Assembly (NCBI GenBank): GCA_945905295.1
Contig: CAMDPX010000026.1
Location: 1-47,735 of the forward strand
From: Planctomyces sp. SH-PL62
GTDB lineage: Bacteria; Planctomycetota; Planctomycetia; Planctomycetales; Planctomycetaceae
DNA: 47,735 nucleotides
Direction: 5' to 3'
Below, piece by piece: positions 26,826 through 36,094 of this stretch. The notes under the pieces were generated by a model. The model saw only the letters and a program-made list of their open reading frames with translations. It was not told where the DNA came from and searched no databases. Within the stretch, counting starts at the first letter, position 1. Every line of letters starts with the position of its first letter. The translations under genes were made by a program, and so were the position numbers.

Positions 26826-28904
26826 TTAATCGGACTCGGCCGAAACCGGCATCGGTTTCTCGACCTTGCTCTTCGTGCCGGGCTTGATGCAGAAGAGTTG
26901 GTTACGATTGGCGATGAACAGCATGTTGTTGGCGACGATCGGCGTCGTGAAGACCGCACCACCGCAGTTGTTCACTTCGACCATGCCGATTTCCGAGAGC
27001 TGGCCGTTGAGCGGGAACAGTTCCGGTTTGCCGTCCTTCATTTTGACCATGCCGTCCTTGCCCTTCATTTCCTTCATGGCCACGTGCGGGTCTGCGGATA
27101 AGCCAAAGATCGAGATATCGCCGTCTTCGTCGCTGATGTAGACGCGGTCTTCGACGATCAGCGGCGAGGCCCAGGAAGCGGACAGCATGTCGTGGGTCCA
27201 GTGAGCCTTGCCGGTCTTCACGTCAAGGCAGTGGAACAGGCCGCTGAAGTCCGCGATAAACAGCAAATCGTTTTTGATCGCAACGGTGCCGCAAGTGCGG
27301 TGCATCGTTTGCGAGAACTCGCCTTTGGGCACCTTCTTCCCTTCGCGGCGGAGCTTTTCTTCGTCATCTCGGGAAAGCTGCGGATTGTTGCCCATGTAGT
27401 GCCAGACAGCGGCCGAGTTCGCGTTTTCCTTTTCGATGTCCCCCAGGTCAGCTTCGAGTGCCTTGATTCGCTTGTGCGCGATCGGCTTCGAAGGATCGGC
27501 GGAATTGACCACGATCGTGGGGCTGACGTCACCTCGTTTGGTCGGATCGATACACCACAGATGGCCGACCCCTTCGCCGTGTTCCGGGTCTTCGCCAACG
27601 GCGATGTAAACCAAACCGTCATACACGACCGGTGTAGCAATCAGATGATTGCGGGTCGCTCGACCACCCAGCATGTAGACCGAGTCCTTCGGGTTGCAGT
27701 CGAATTTCCAAAGCAGTTTCGACTTACCGTTCTCCCCCTTGGGATCGAACGAGTACAGCCAGCCGTCGCCACCTGCGAACAGGACTTGCTCTTGGCCGCC
27801 GAGCACTGCGTAGCCAGGCGAACTCCATTGGCCGTGCAGGACGTTCTCACCGGGTGAGTTGTCGGTCCACAGAACTTCGCCCGTGTGCATATTCATGGCG
27901 ACAAAGCTCGGAGCGTGAGCCTGCGGCAGAATCAGATGGGCTTCATCCACGCCATTCGACGTGTTCACGAAGAGCGTGTCGCCGGCGAAGGTCACGCTAC
28001 ACGAGCACATGTTGTGCTGGAATACGCCCAGCTTGCTCATCATGTCGAACTTCCAGACGACGTCGGCTTCGTGCTGCTCGTCCCAGACGACGTCGGGCTT
28101 GTCCGGTTTCTCCGCTTTGAAGGGACCGTCGTTCTCACCGTCGCGGAAGCCTTCCGCGTCGAGGCAGACGACTTCGCCTCGGCTGGTCACGTACCAAACT
28201 CGGTCGCCCACAATTAGCGGGGCCGAGCAGATGCCTTGATTGGGCCAGTCGTTCACGCGGCCAGCCGGCAACTTCTCGCTGGAGTGCTGCCAAAGGAACT
28301 CGCCCGTCTCTTCGTCGAAACAAATCAAGCAGCCGAGATCGACCCGACTCGGATACCGCTTCATGTACCCGGTGCCGTTATTCGTGCCGACATAGACCTT
28401 GCCGTTGGCGACGATCGGGTTGCCGTAGGTTTCCGAACCGAGCATCGCAGACCATTTGATGTTCTCTCCGGTCTCGACGTCCCATTCGGTGGCGATGCCT
28501 TTGCCTTCGGGGACGTTGTTGCGGAAGTGGCTGCCGCCAAATTGGGGCCAGTCTCCCGGCTTGACCTTCATGGTTTGGATGACCTTCAACGATTCGGCCG
28601 TCGGGTCGTACGCACTAGCAGCGGCCGCAGCCTTTGGAGCGAGTGCGACTTCGTTGTCACTCGCCTTCGGGGGAACGGCCTTGGCAGCACCATCTTCCTT
28701 GGGTTTGTCTTCATCAGCTTTCGCGGGTTCAGAGTCTTCTTTCTTCACTTCCGGTTCGGTATTCCCGGAGGGGGCTTCGGGAGTCTCCGAGCTTGAGCCG
28801 AGATCAATTTTCGGAGCCGGCTTGGGCATCGGGGCATCGCCGCCGCAACCAATTAGCGTGGCGCTGAAGAACGCCAGCGCGGTGAGATTCCAAAACAATT
28901 TCAT
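26826..28904 (-). CDS. PQQ-type beta-propeller lipoprotein
   Basis: 692 residues. Lipobox LIGC puts lipid on Cys20. A Pro/Glu/Lys/Ala-rich flexible segment (about 25-100) follows, then a PQQ-like propeller with WPQFGGSHFRNNVPEG near 125 and repeated VWKFD, GEVLWTDNSPG and VYIAVGED blades. No metal- or PQQ-binding set is certain, so an outer-membrane scaffold or BamB-like function is as likely as redox enzymology. Start ATG at 28904 with AAGGA upstream. Upstream lies the family G palindrome at 28921-28982; the next upstream gene encodes another propeller protein, which may be in one operon. Confidence 0.88.
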   Translation of the reverse strand: MKLFWNLTALAFFSATLIGCGGDAPMPKPAPKIDLGSSSETPEAPSGNTEPEVKKEDSEPAKADEDKPKEDGAAKAVPPKASDNEVALAPKAAAAASAYDPTAESLKVIQTMKVKPGDWPQFGGSHFRNNVPEGKGIATEWDVETGENIKWSAMLGSETYGNPIVANGKVYVGTNNGTGYMKRYPSRVDLGCLICFDEETGEFLWQHSSEKLPAGRVNDWPNQGICSAPLIVGDRVWYVTSRGEVVCLDAEGFRDGENDGPFKAEKPDKPDVVWDEQHEADVVWKFDMMSKLGVFQHNMCSCSVTFAGDTLFVNTSNGVDEAHLILPQAHAPSFVAMNMHTGEVLWTDNSPGENVLHGQWSSPGYAVLGGQEQVLFAGGDGWLYSFDPKGENGKSKLLWKFDCNPKDSVYMLGGRATRNHLIATPVVYDGLVYIAVGEDPEHGEGVGHLWCIDPTKRGDVSPTIVVNSADPSKPIAHKRIKALEADLGDIEKENANSAAVWHYMGNNPQLSRDDEEKLRREGKKVPKGEFSQTMHRTCGTVAIKNDLLFIADFSGLFHCLDVKTGKAHWTHDMLSASWASPLIVEDRVYISDEDGDISIFGLSADPHVAMKEMKGKDGMVKMKDGKPELFPLNGQLSEIGMVEVNNCGGAVFTTPIVANNMLFIANRNQLFCIKPGTKSKVEKPMPVSAESD

Positions 28905-28920
28905 GGCGAATTCCTTCATT

Positions 28921-28982
28921 CGTGGGGCAGGTTTTCAACCTGCCCGGACTCAAGCTCGGGCAGGTTGAAAACCTGCCCCACG
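28921..28982. repeat. Palindromic element, family G
   Basis: Arms CGTGGGGCAGGTTTTCAACC(TGCCCG) and its exact inverse (26 bases each); each arm is itself a hairpin (GGGCAGG/CCTGCCC). Relative to 9307-9363 the bases that differ do so in paired positions. Confidence 0.9.
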
Positions 28983-28986
28983 GCGG

Positions 28987-31212
28987 TCACTTGTTCGGTG
29001 TCACGCTGATGTTGTCGATGAAAATCTCCGCATCGCTGGCGTTGCCAAACAAGCCGGGGCTGCCGTTCTTGTTTGGAGTCAGGTCGGCCGCCTCGATAGT
29101 CCAGTCGCTCGGTTCAGACTCCCCTTTGGGCCAGACCTTGCCGCGGAGGATGACGCGATCGTCCTTATTCTCGGATTGGAATTTGAGCGTGTACGACTTG
29201 TTGGGTTCCCATGCGAATTTGATCGTCTTGGCGAATCGCAACTCGACGCGCGAAACCCAAGAGCGAACTTGCAACTGCTGTTTCGCCCCCATCAACGCCA
29301 GCGTGTAGCGCTGATTGACGAGGCCCATATCGCCGAACTTGCCGTTTTTGATATCCGACTTGTAGTCGGCCTGAATCGTGTAGTCGTGCAGTTCGGGCTG
29401 TCCCATCCAGAGTTGGCTACGAGTCCCCTTCGGGATCGTCGTGATCTTTACGAGAGCGGAATCGCCATCGACTTCTCGCACTTGATGACGATTGCGTGCT
29501 CCGATCCAAGTGATGGGGACTTGCTTGTCGGAGATATCGAACTTCCACGGCAGCGGCGGCAGGATGCGCACGCGAGCGACCGGCGATTTGATCCCCTCGA
29601 CTTCAGCCGCAATCTTCGCGGCGACATGCCCCGCGTCAGACTTGGGAGCGGAATACTTGCCGGCGTCGTCGATCGAGCCGGCTCCTTCGACGCTGAACTT
29701 CGCGTCCTTCGGAGCCGCGAGTCGTTGACCTTTCGCGTTGAAGGCCGTGACCGAAAACGCGGCGTCTTTGGCGGAAGTCATCAGCAACTCGACCGGGCTG
29801 ACTTGCACCTGCGCGACCTTCTGATCGCTCTTCGCGTCGACTTCTTGTGGAGCGGGCGGGATCGGATCAGCGGCGGGTTTCCAGTCTTTGTTGCCGATGC
29901 AGTACATCGCTTCCAGCGTCGTGATAAACACCTTGCCGTGCGAGATGATCGGCGAGCCGATGAGTTCGCCTTCCAGACGCTCTTCACTGAGTTTTGTGAC
30001 GCCGCCTGCGCTCGGCTGGAGAATGTGAAACTTGCCGTATTCGCTGGCGTAAATTTTTCCGTCGCCATAGACGATGCTGGAGAACATGATGCGGCCGAGC
30101 GAATACGGCCGCTTGGTGATTTCCTTGCCGGTCTTGGCGTCAATCACATAGAGCTTGCCGCCGTCGTCGACGTAATAGACTCGGCCGTCGATGAACAGCG
30201 GCGCGCTGCGGCCGATCGTCCGAGCGGGGAGTTCCCACACCAGCGATTTCTTGTCGGTGATGTCCCCTTCGCCGGTGGCCTTGAACGCGAACACGGCTCC
30301 GAGCACGGCTTGATTCTTAAACATCTGCTCGGCGTGACCGCAGTAGACGACGCCGTTGACGACGATCGGCGGCGTATTGATGCCGCGCGTTGACGCGTCG
30401 TAGCGGAAGATGATTTTTCCGGTGCGTGGCTGAATCGCATAGACCGATCCGTCGCCAGCACCCGTGACGATCGCGGCTTGGCCGTCGATGACCGTCACGA
30501 ACGGCGTGCTGTAGGTCGTGTCTTCCGGACGCAGCTTGGTGCTTTGAATCCACACCGCCTCGCCGGTCGCTTTGTTGAACGCGACATAGCGGTGAGCCGG
30601 AACCGCGTACTCATCCCAGCCGGTCATCACACCGCTGAGGATCAACAAGTCTTCAAACACGATCGGGAAATTCGTGCGGCCTCCGTAGGTGCTGAGGATG
30701 CCGTATTCCTCCATCAGCGAACGTTCCCAAATCGTCTTGCCGGTCTCGCCGTCGATGCACTTGCAGACGCCGCACAGCCCTTGCAGAAAGATGTGCCCGG
30801 TCGCCGGGTCGCCGACCACGCTCGACCAACCGACTCGTTCGGCGGGCGAGTCAGTGAGAAAAATGTTGTGGACGTTCTCCCACAAAATTTTGCCGGTGTT
30901 GATGTCGGCGCAGACGACTTTCTCCCCTTCTTTCGTGGTTTCCGGCTCATAGCGGCAGACGGTGTAGAGCTTGCCGTTGAGCACAATCGGCGTGGAACGG
31001 CTACCGAGCGCTTCGCTCTTCCAAAGCTCACCGCCGAGCGTCCAGGAGTCCGGCAGATTCTTCTCACGGGAGACGCCGGTCCCTTCCGGGCCGCGCCAGT
31101 TGGGCCAGTCGTGCGGGTCAGCTTTCTTGCCGTCCGCCGCGACGCACAACGAGACTCCAATCAGCGACACCGCCAACGAGAAACAAAGACGAAACGCAAC
31201 TCGCAACATCAT
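28987..31212 (-). CDS. Secreted PQQ-type beta-propeller protein with C-terminal LamG-like domain
   Basis: 741 residues. Signal peptide ending VAAD, then WPNWRGPEGTGVSREKNLPDSW, the typical start of planctomycetal PQQ-like proteins. Propeller blades run to about residue 440 (VYAIQPRTGKIIFRYD, LVWELPARTIGRSAPLFIDGRVYYVDDGG). A linker with an Ig-like beta strand pattern (FSVTAFNAKGQRL) follows, then a C-terminal LamG/DUF1080-like lectin region (QPELHDYTIQADYKSD, ADLTPNKNGSPGLFGNASDAEIFID). Likely carbohydrate-related and extracytoplasmic; catalysis is not evident. ATG with AAGGA upstream. It is followed 82 bases later by the lipoprotein propeller gene. Confidence 0.88.
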   Translation of the reverse strand: MMLRVAFRLCFSLAVSLIGVSLCVAADGKKADPHDWPNWRGPEGTGVSREKNLPDSWTLGGELWKSEALGSRSTPIVLNGKLYTVCRYEPETTKEGEKVVCADINTGKILWENVHNIFLTDSPAERVGWSSVVGDPATGHIFLQGLCGVCKCIDGETGKTIWERSLMEEYGILSTYGGRTNFPIVFEDLLILSGVMTGWDEYAVPAHRYVAFNKATGEAVWIQSTKLRPEDTTYSTPFVTVIDGQAAIVTGAGDGSVYAIQPRTGKIIFRYDASTRGINTPPIVVNGVVYCGHAEQMFKNQAVLGAVFAFKATGEGDITDKKSLVWELPARTIGRSAPLFIDGRVYYVDDGGKLYVIDAKTGKEITKRPYSLGRIMFSSIVYGDGKIYASEYGKFHILQPSAGGVTKLSEERLEGELIGSPIISHGKVFITTLEAMYCIGNKDWKPAADPIPPAPQEVDAKSDQKVAQVQVSPVELLMTSAKDAAFSVTAFNAKGQRLAAPKDAKFSVEGAGSIDDAGKYSAPKSDAGHVAAKIAAEVEGIKSPVARVRILPPLPWKFDISDKQVPITWIGARNRHQVREVDGDSALVKITTIPKGTRSQLWMGQPELHDYTIQADYKSDIKNGKFGDMGLVNQRYTLALMGAKQQLQVRSWVSRVELRFAKTIKFAWEPNKSYTLKFQSENKDDRVILRGKVWPKGESEPSDWTIEAADLTPNKNGSPGLFGNASDAEIFIDNISVTPNK

Positions 31213-31293
31213 GGGAATTCCTTGAACAGCAGCGGCGAGGCGGGAGTGTTAGTAGGGGGGCGAAACGATACCGAGCCGCCGAAACGTGCGGAA

Positions 31294-31396
31294 GGGGTCG
31301 GGAGTCTTTTTCAGGTCGGCCGAATGGCCACTCACCGCGGGAATGTGATTCGTTTTCATCAAGCGCGACGCCGACCTGAAAAGGACTCCCGACCCC
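31294..31396. repeat. Palindromic element, family C (GGGGTCGGG tips)
   Basis: GGGGTCGGGAGTCTTTTTCA... and inverse, 27-base arms with one mismatch. Same tip as 6482-6577 and 45278-45377. It lies between the divergent propeller and lipoyl-carrier genes. Confidence 0.85.
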
Positions 31397-31498
31397 GTAA
31401 CGTCGCCAGTCAGAGAAGCGCTGCTTGCAAGATGTCGTGTCGCCCGGTTTACTGCTCTCCTCCGCACAGATCATTCCCGCCCTCACACAGCCTCGCCG

Positions 31499-31951
31499 AT
31501 GTCTGACCTCACCTTCATGATGGGCAAGTTCGAGGCCCGTATTCCCACCGATCGGGTTTATTCGGACAACCATCTCTGGCTGCAAGCGGACGGCGAGCCG
31601 GGCCGCTACCGAGTCGGCTTCACCGCATACTCGGTGCGGCTCTTGCAAGACGTTTACTTTTTGGAGTGGTCGATCGACGCGCACTCGGCCGTGTCCAAGA
31701 AGCAGGAGATCGGCGAGATCGAAAGTTCGAAAGCGGTCTCGACGCTGTACGCTCCAGCCGAAGGGACGATCCTGGACTTCAACGAACGATTGCTCGACGA
31801 TCCTTCCGCGATCAACACCGACGGCTATGGCAAAGGATTTCTGTTTTCGATGCAAACCGACACGGCTTTTCTGACGGCTGCGGAGTACGTCGAGCATCTC
31901 GCCGCCGGCTGGGACAAGACCGAGAAGCTGATCAAGGGACAGTACAACTGA
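31499..31951 (+). CDS. GcvH-like lipoyl carrier protein
   Basis: 150 residues, a GcvH-fold lipoyl domain: [32 protein letters not shown] and [20 protein letters not shown], with lipoylated Lys78. Standard GcvH shuttles aminomethyl groups of glycine cleavage; no gcvT or gcvP is adjacent, and the next gene is a ferredoxin. Lipoyl carriers of this type occur with iron-sulfur proteins elsewhere, for instance in sulfur metabolism (family knowledge), so a role other than glycine cleavage is plausible. It is the first gene of a plus-strand run that ends with the prenyl synthase. Confidence 0.88.
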   Translation: MSDLTFMMGKFEARIPTDRVYSDNHLWLQADGEPGRYRVGFTAYSVRLLQDVYFLEWSIDAHSAVSKKQEIGEIESSKAVSTLYAPAEGTILDFNERLLDDPSAINTDGYGKGFLFSMQTDTAFLTAAEYVEHLAAGWDKTEKLIKGQYN

Positions 31952-31959
31952 AGGAGGGA

Positions 31960-32025
31960 TTAGGGGCTGGGGGTTAGGGGTTAGCAACAGCGAAGCGACC
32001 CTAACCCCTAGTCCCCAGCCCCTAA
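31960..32025. repeat. Palindrome between lipoyl carrier and ferredoxin genes
   Basis: TTAGGGGCTGGGGGTTAGGG and its near inverse (CTAACCCCTAGTCCCCAGCC) around about 17 bases. It ends five bases before the ferredoxin start, and a short copy fills the leader. Confidence 0.75.
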
Positions 32026-32030
32026 CCCCT

Positions 32031-33143
32031 ATGCGAAAACTCACCGTCGTCATCTCGCAAGCGCAGGGCAAGAACCCGGCGAAACAGCAGCTCGAAGAAG
32101 AGCTGGTGACGGCGTTGTCGTCTGACGAGAACGTCGAAGTCGCGCTGGTGCCGAATTTGTACGACCTCTCGGCCGAGCATTCCGGGACACAGTTCTTGCG
32201 GTCGATCCCTGGCGATGTGGTCGTGCTCTCGTGGCTGTATCCACGAGGAGCTCGCTGGATTTTGGATCGCCAGAACGTTCGCGGCCACGAAGGTGTGTCA
32301 CTGCTGGAATCGAAGTCGGAGGAGGAGATCGACGAGGACGCGCCGGCAAAGAAAAACGGCAACGGGCGACATGGGCACGGCGACCCGAAGACTCCGTCCG
32401 GAAACGGAAACGGCAATGGCAACGGGCACAGCGAAGTAGTCGATGTGCGACCGGTGCCGAATCGCAAAATTTATTGCCTCGACCTGCGAGATCATTCGGA
32501 CGCGAAAGTGTATCTCGACGAGATTCGCCGCATCGCGAATGAGTCGTCGATGCCGCTGGTTGATTTCTTCAGCTTCCTCAAGACGCAGCCGCAGTCCGAG
32601 CGATTGGAAAAATATCTGCGGCCGCTGGACCTATTGGCCGAGCAGAAATCCGCAACGAGTCTCGACGACGATGACGACGTCCCCGCGAACGGCGAGGTCG
32701 TGCGGCGGCGGTGGTATCCGGTGATCGATTACAGCCGCTGCACGAATTGCATGGAGTGCATCGATTTTTGTTTGTTCGGCGTCTATGGGCTCGACCAGCA
32801 AGGCTCGATCCTGGTCGAGCTACAAGACAACTGCAAAAAAGGCTGCCCCGCGTGCAGCCGAGTCTGTCCCGCCAATGCAATCGTCTTCCCCGGCCACAAG
32901 ACTCCCGCGATCGCCGGAGCCGACGGAGAAGTCGGCGACGTGAAGATCGACTTGTCGAAACTGTTCGGTGCTCCGTCGGCGGTCGAACTCGCCGCACGCG
33001 AGCGTGACGTCGAACTCGTCCGCGACGGCCGAGACACCGTCGGTCTGACGATCGGCATTCCGAAACGCCTCAAAGACAAACCGAAGAAGCCGCGTGACGA
33101 GTTGGATGACCTGATTGATTCGCTCGACGCGCTGGAGCTGTAA
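32031..33143 (+). CDS. Ferredoxin-type protein with two [4Fe-4S] motifs
   Basis: 370 residues. Residues 1-95 have no known motif. A Gly/Asn/His repeat linker ([11 protein letters not shown]) sits at about 115-135. The C-terminal half carries Cys237/240/243/247 ([11 protein letters not shown]) and Cys268/272/275/279 ([12 protein letters not shown]), ligands for two [4Fe-4S] clusters. It probably transfers electrons to a redox enzyme in the same run, perhaps through the lipoyl carrier; no oxidoreductase is adjacent. The start ATG directly follows the palindrome at 31960-32025, and its ribosome binding site is not evident. Confidence 0.88.
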   Translation: MRKLTVVISQAQGKNPAKQQLEEELVTALSSDENVEVALVPNLYDLSAEHSGTQFLRSIPGDVVVLSWLYPRGARWILDRQNVRGHEGVSLLESKSEEEIDEDAPAKKNGNGRHGHGDPKTPSGNGNGNGNGHSEVVDVRPVPNRKIYCLDLRDHSDAKVYLDEIRRIANESSMPLVDFFSFLKTQPQSERLEKYLRPLDLLAEQKSATSLDDDDDVPANGEVVRRRWYPVIDYSRCTNCMECIDFCLFGVYGLDQQGSILVELQDNCKKGCPACSRVCPANAIVFPGHKTPAIAGADGEVGDVKIDLSKLFGAPSAVELAARERDVELVRDGRDTVGLTIGIPKRLKDKPKKPRDELDDLIDSLDALEL

Positions 33144-33226
33144 CGGGAGGGCGAGGCTCCTGCCGAGCCGCAGAGGCCATCGACACCAATTCCCGGTAGC
33201 GGCTCGGCAGGAGCCTCACCCTCCCG
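33144..33226. repeat. Palindrome between ferredoxin and cyclase genes
   Basis: CGGGAGGGCGAGGCTCCTGC... and its near-perfect inverse, 28-base arms around a 27-base loop. It starts at the first base after the ferredoxin stop and ends 11 bases before the cyclase ATG. Confidence 0.85.
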
Positions 33227-33237
33227 AACGCCGCGCT

Positions 33238-35505
33238 ATGAGCAGTGACATCACCCCCGAACGCATCCGCTGCGCCTACGAAACCGCGAAGGTCGCTTTG
33301 CTGGCGGAGATGGTGAGTGAGCCGGTCGCGGCGGATGATCCCGTTCAGAAGTTGCTCGACACGCCGGTCAGCGAGATGCGGCATTGGGTCGGTGAGCTAT
33401 CCACCTCAGCGCTCTCAACGGCGACGGCGGTCATGGCGTTGGAGCAGATGCGGCGGCAGTACGTCTCCGCGGGACGAGTTGTGCCTGAGGCGTGGAATCG
33501 GTTGATTCATGGCGGCATTGAATGGCTGATCGCTCATCAAAACAAAGACGGTGGCTGGGGCGATACGGTCAAGAGCATCAGTAACATCTCGACGACGATG
33601 CTGTGCCATGCGGTGTTGCATACCGTAGGCCAGGCTTTCCAGCCTGACCCCGATCGCGCGGTTGACGCAGACCTGAAACTTGACGCTCCAACGTGCGATC
33701 GGGTCAGGCTGGAAAGCCTGACCTACGCCGCTGCCTACATCGACCGCGCCGGTGGCGTAAAAGCTGTCATTGCACGCTACGGAAAGGACCGCACGTTTTC
33801 AGTGCCGATCCTCACGCACTGCGCGCTCGCCGGACTCGTCGATTGGGACGACGTCATCTCGCTGCCGTTTGAGCTCGCCTGTATCCCCGCGCGGTTTTAC
33901 GCGGCGGTGAGGTTGCCGGTCGTGAGTTACGCGCTGCCGGCGTTGATTGCGATTGGGCAAGTGCGGTTTCATTTTCGTCCGTCGTGGAATCCGCTGCGGC
34001 GCTGGCTGCAACGCTGGGCGAAGCCAGCCAGCTTGCGCGTGCTGGAACGGATCCAGCCTCCCAACGGCGGGTTCTTGGAAGCGACTCCGCTGACGAGCTT
34101 CGTCACCATGAGCCTCGCCGCGATGGGATTGATTGATCACCCGGTGACACAGCGCGGCATCGAGTTCATCGTGGCGTCGGCACGCGCTAGTAGTGACCCG
34201 ATTCATCGGGTCGAAGGCGCGGCGGAGAATGATGCCGAACCGCGACCGCATGAATGCGGTCACTACGAGCGCGTCTCCTGGCCGATCGACACGAACCTCG
34301 CGACGTGGGTGACGACTCTGTCGATCAACGCCTTGGGGGACGACGTGCCGCTCGACGCCCGCCCCGGCCTGCGAGCCTGGCTGCTCCGCCAGCAATACCG
34401 AGTCGTCCACCCCTACACCAACGCCGCCTCCGGCGGCTGGGCCTGGACCGACCTCCCCGGCGGAGTCCCCGATGGCGACGACACACCGGGTGCGATGCTG
34501 GCGCTGATGAAGATGAGCGGGGTAAAAATCAAACACGACGGCGGTGTTTCCGGAGGAACTTGGAAAAGTGAAGCCGCTTTGAATCGAGCAATGGAAGCGG
34601 ACGTCGTTGATGCGACAAAGTCCGACGATCTTCAAAGAGTCGCGAGTGTCGATGCGAACGCACTATTTGCCGCCGCTTCGTGGCTGATCGCGCTCCAAAA
34701 TCGTGACGGCGGTATTCCCACATTTTGTCGGGGCTGGGGCACATTGCCGTTTGATCGCAGTTCGCCCGATCTCACTGCACACGTTATTCGCGCGCAACGA
34801 ACTGTCATGGAATTGTCCGCCGGACGCTGGGATGAGCAACGCACGAGAGCCGATTGGCACGGCATTCGGCGAATTGAGTTCATTGATCTCATTGCGAATG
34901 TCGGAAACGGCCTCCGGTTTCTCGAAAAAGCTCAACGCCCCGACGGCTCCTGGCTGCCGTTGTGGTTTGGGAATCAGCAGGCTCCGAACGACGAGAATCC
35001 GACGTACGGAACGGCAAAGGTGTTGGCGGCGTTTCAGGCGTTGGGGCGGATGTCGGACGAGTCGGCCGTGCGCGGCGCGAGGTGGCTCGTCGAGAACCAA
35101 AACCCCGACGGCGGCTGGGGCGCGGGATTGGGAACTCCGTCGAGCATCGAGGAAACCGCGCTGGCACTCGAAGCGTTATTGGGACAACGTAGCCATCACG
35201 CTCCGCTTGATGAGCCGAGCGCGGAGACAGCGCGGAATGACGATCAAACGTCGATCTTGCCATCGGAGCGGCAGGGCCGTTCGGCTCCTCACGCGGAGCG
35301 TGAGGGCTACGTTGAAGGCGACGAAACCGCCATTTCGCTCGGATTATCCTGGTTAATCGCTCGCGTCGAAGACGGTCGATTCCGTGAACCTTCCCCCATC
35401 GGTTTCTATTTCGCCAAGTTATGGTATTTTGAGGCCCTGTATCCGCTGATCTTCACCGTCGCGGCGCTCCGCAAAGCGGTCGGTGTTGAGGGGAGAGGAC
35501 CATGA
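33238..35505 (+). CDS. Class II terpene cyclase, squalene-hopene cyclase-like (prenyltransferase/squalene oxidase repeats)
   Basis: 755 residues. The class II acid motif DxDD is at 412-415 (PDGDDTPGAM), as in squalene-hopene and tetraprenyl-curcumene cyclases. QW-type repeats recur: QNKDGGWGDT, QNRDGGIPTF, QRPDGSWLPLW and QNPDGGWG, plus WGTLPFDRSSPDLTAH. Unlike canonical hopene cyclases it is followed by a polyprenyl synthase, so its substrate may be a C35 or other polyprenyl chain rather than squalene. Three palindromic elements (33624-33727, 34183-34273, 35187-35313) are translated in frame. The stop overlaps the next gene's ATG (ATGA). The chosen start is the ATG after the palindrome at 33144-33226; the open frame upstream reads through that repeat. 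Confidence 0.88.
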   Translation: MSSDITPERIRCAYETAKVALLAEMVSEPVAADDPVQKLLDTPVSEMRHWVGELSTSALSTATAVMALEQMRRQYVSAGRVVPEAWNRLIHGGIEWLIAHQNKDGGWGDTVKSISNISTTMLCHAVLHTVGQAFQPDPDRAVDADLKLDAPTCDRVRLESLTYAAAYIDRAGGVKAVIARYGKDRTFSVPILTHCALAGLVDWDDVISLPFELACIPARFYAAVRLPVVSYALPALIAIGQVRFHFRPSWNPLRRWLQRWAKPASLRVLERIQPPNGGFLEATPLTSFVTMSLAAMGLIDHPVTQRGIEFIVASARASSDPIHRVEGAAENDAEPRPHECGHYERVSWPIDTNLATWVTTLSINALGDDVPLDARPGLRAWLLRQQYRVVHPYTNAASGGWAWTDLPGGVPDGDDTPGAMLALMKMSGVKIKHDGGVSGGTWKSEAALNRAMEADVVDATKSDDLQRVASVDANALFAAASWLIALQNRDGGIPTFCRGWGTLPFDRSSPDLTAHVIRAQRTVMELSAGRWDEQRTRADWHGIRRIEFIDLIANVGNGLRFLEKAQRPDGSWLPLWFGNQQAPNDENPTYGTAKVLAAFQALGRMSDESAVRGARWLVENQNPDGGWGAGLGTPSSIEETALALEALLGQRSHHAPLDEPSAETARNDDQTSILPSERQGRSAPHAEREGYVEGDETAISLGLSWLIARVEDGRFREPSPIGFYFAKLWYFEALYPLIFTVAALRKAVGVEGRGP
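33624..33727. repeat. Palindromic element inside the cyclase gene, family H
   Basis: CGTAGGCCAGGCTTTCCAGC... and inverse, 33-base arms. Each arm carries the mini-hairpin CAGGCT...AGCCTG. It is translated as VGQAFQPD...RVRLESLTYA about 130 residues after the start. Confidence 0.85.
34183..34273. repeat. Palindromic element, family E, inside the cyclase gene
   Basis: CGCGCTAGTAGTGACCCGAT... and its near inverse. Tip hairpins are CCCGAT/ATCGGG in the left arm and CCGCAT/ATGCGG in the right. Related to 39959-40045. Translated in frame as ASSDPIHRVEG...HECGHYER. Confidence 0.85.
35187..35313. repeat. Palindromic element inside the cyclase gene, family I
   Basis: AACGTAGCCATCACGCTCCG... and the inverse TCGGCTCCTCACGCGGAGCG..., 33-base arms separated by about 60 bases. 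Each arm contains a CACGC...GCGTG-type hairpin. Translated as SHHAPLDEPSAE...APHAEREGYVEG near the C-terminus. Confidence 0.8.
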
Positions 35506-35762
35506 AGAAGAAAGTCGTCGCCCTGATTGTGAGCGGTGTCGTCCTTCTGGGGCTTGGCGTTGCGGCAATCGCGACCGGACTCAACGCCAAGCCGCAAGTC
35601 ATTTGCGTCATGCAGAATCCCACGACCGGCGAGCGGGTCGAGATGTTCGAAGAGATTTGGTTCAAAGTGCCGGCCAATTACGACGAGAAGAAGCACATCG
35701 AATCGTGGAAGGCAGAGCAACGCGGTCGGGGTTACACTGTCGAAGTCGCAACCGAGAAGTGA
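35502..35762 (+). CDS. Small membrane-anchored protein
   Basis: 86 residues. The N-terminal transmembrane helix (KKKVVALIVSGVVLLGLGVAAIATGL, quoted here in two parts: KKKVVALIVSGVVLLG and LGVAAIATGL) is followed by a soluble domain with WFKVPANYDEKKHIESWKAE. ATGA overlap with the cyclase stop shows translational coupling. Unknown family. It may anchor or modulate the cyclase at the membrane, where class II cyclases act (inference). Confidence 0.7.
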   Translation: MKKKVVALIVSGVVLLGLGVAAIATGLNAKPQVICVMQNPTTGERVEMFEEIWFKVPANYDEKKHIESWKAEQRGRGYTVEVATEK

Positions 35763-35796
35763 GTCGAATGACACCGGGAATACTCAGGACGACATC

Positions 35797-36027
35797 ATGA
35801 CCGAAGCCCACTTTGACCAATTGCTCACGGAATTACGCGACCAGCAGCCGTTTCGGATTTTCACGGTGACACTTCTCAGTGGCCGGCGTTTTGAAGTCGA
35901 TCACCCACACGCCTTGCTTGTTCGCGAGGGGGTAGCCGTGTTTCTGGCACCTGGCGGTATCCCGATCTACTTCGATCATGACAGCGTGAACGAGGTCATT
36001 CACGCGGGTGCCAATACCGACGTCTAA
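35797..36027 (+). CDS. Small hypothetical protein, planctomycetal QPFR-type
   Basis: 76 residues: MTEAHFDQLLTELRDQQPFRIFTVTLLSGRRFEVDHPHALL, then REGVAVFLAPGG. This resembles a small planctomycete family with a QPFRPFT-like segment and a conserved HP; its function is unknown. Start ATG at 35797; the frame is open upstream into the preceding gene, but family-like sequence starts here. It is part of the same run. Confidence 0.6.
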   Translation: MTEAHFDQLLTELRDQQPFRIFTVTLLSGRRFEVDHPHALLVREGVAVFLAPGGIPIYFDHDSVNEVIHAGANTDV

Positions 36028-36094
36028 CCTTGCGGATCCCTTTCGGAATCAACGATCGAAACGAACGGGCCTCGCCCGCGATTGAGAGTCAACA

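Noticed and set aside
31118-32467. 449-codon minus-strand frame
   Set aside because: It runs through the lipoyl carrier gene, a palindrome and part of the ferredoxin; low-complexity translation of repeats.
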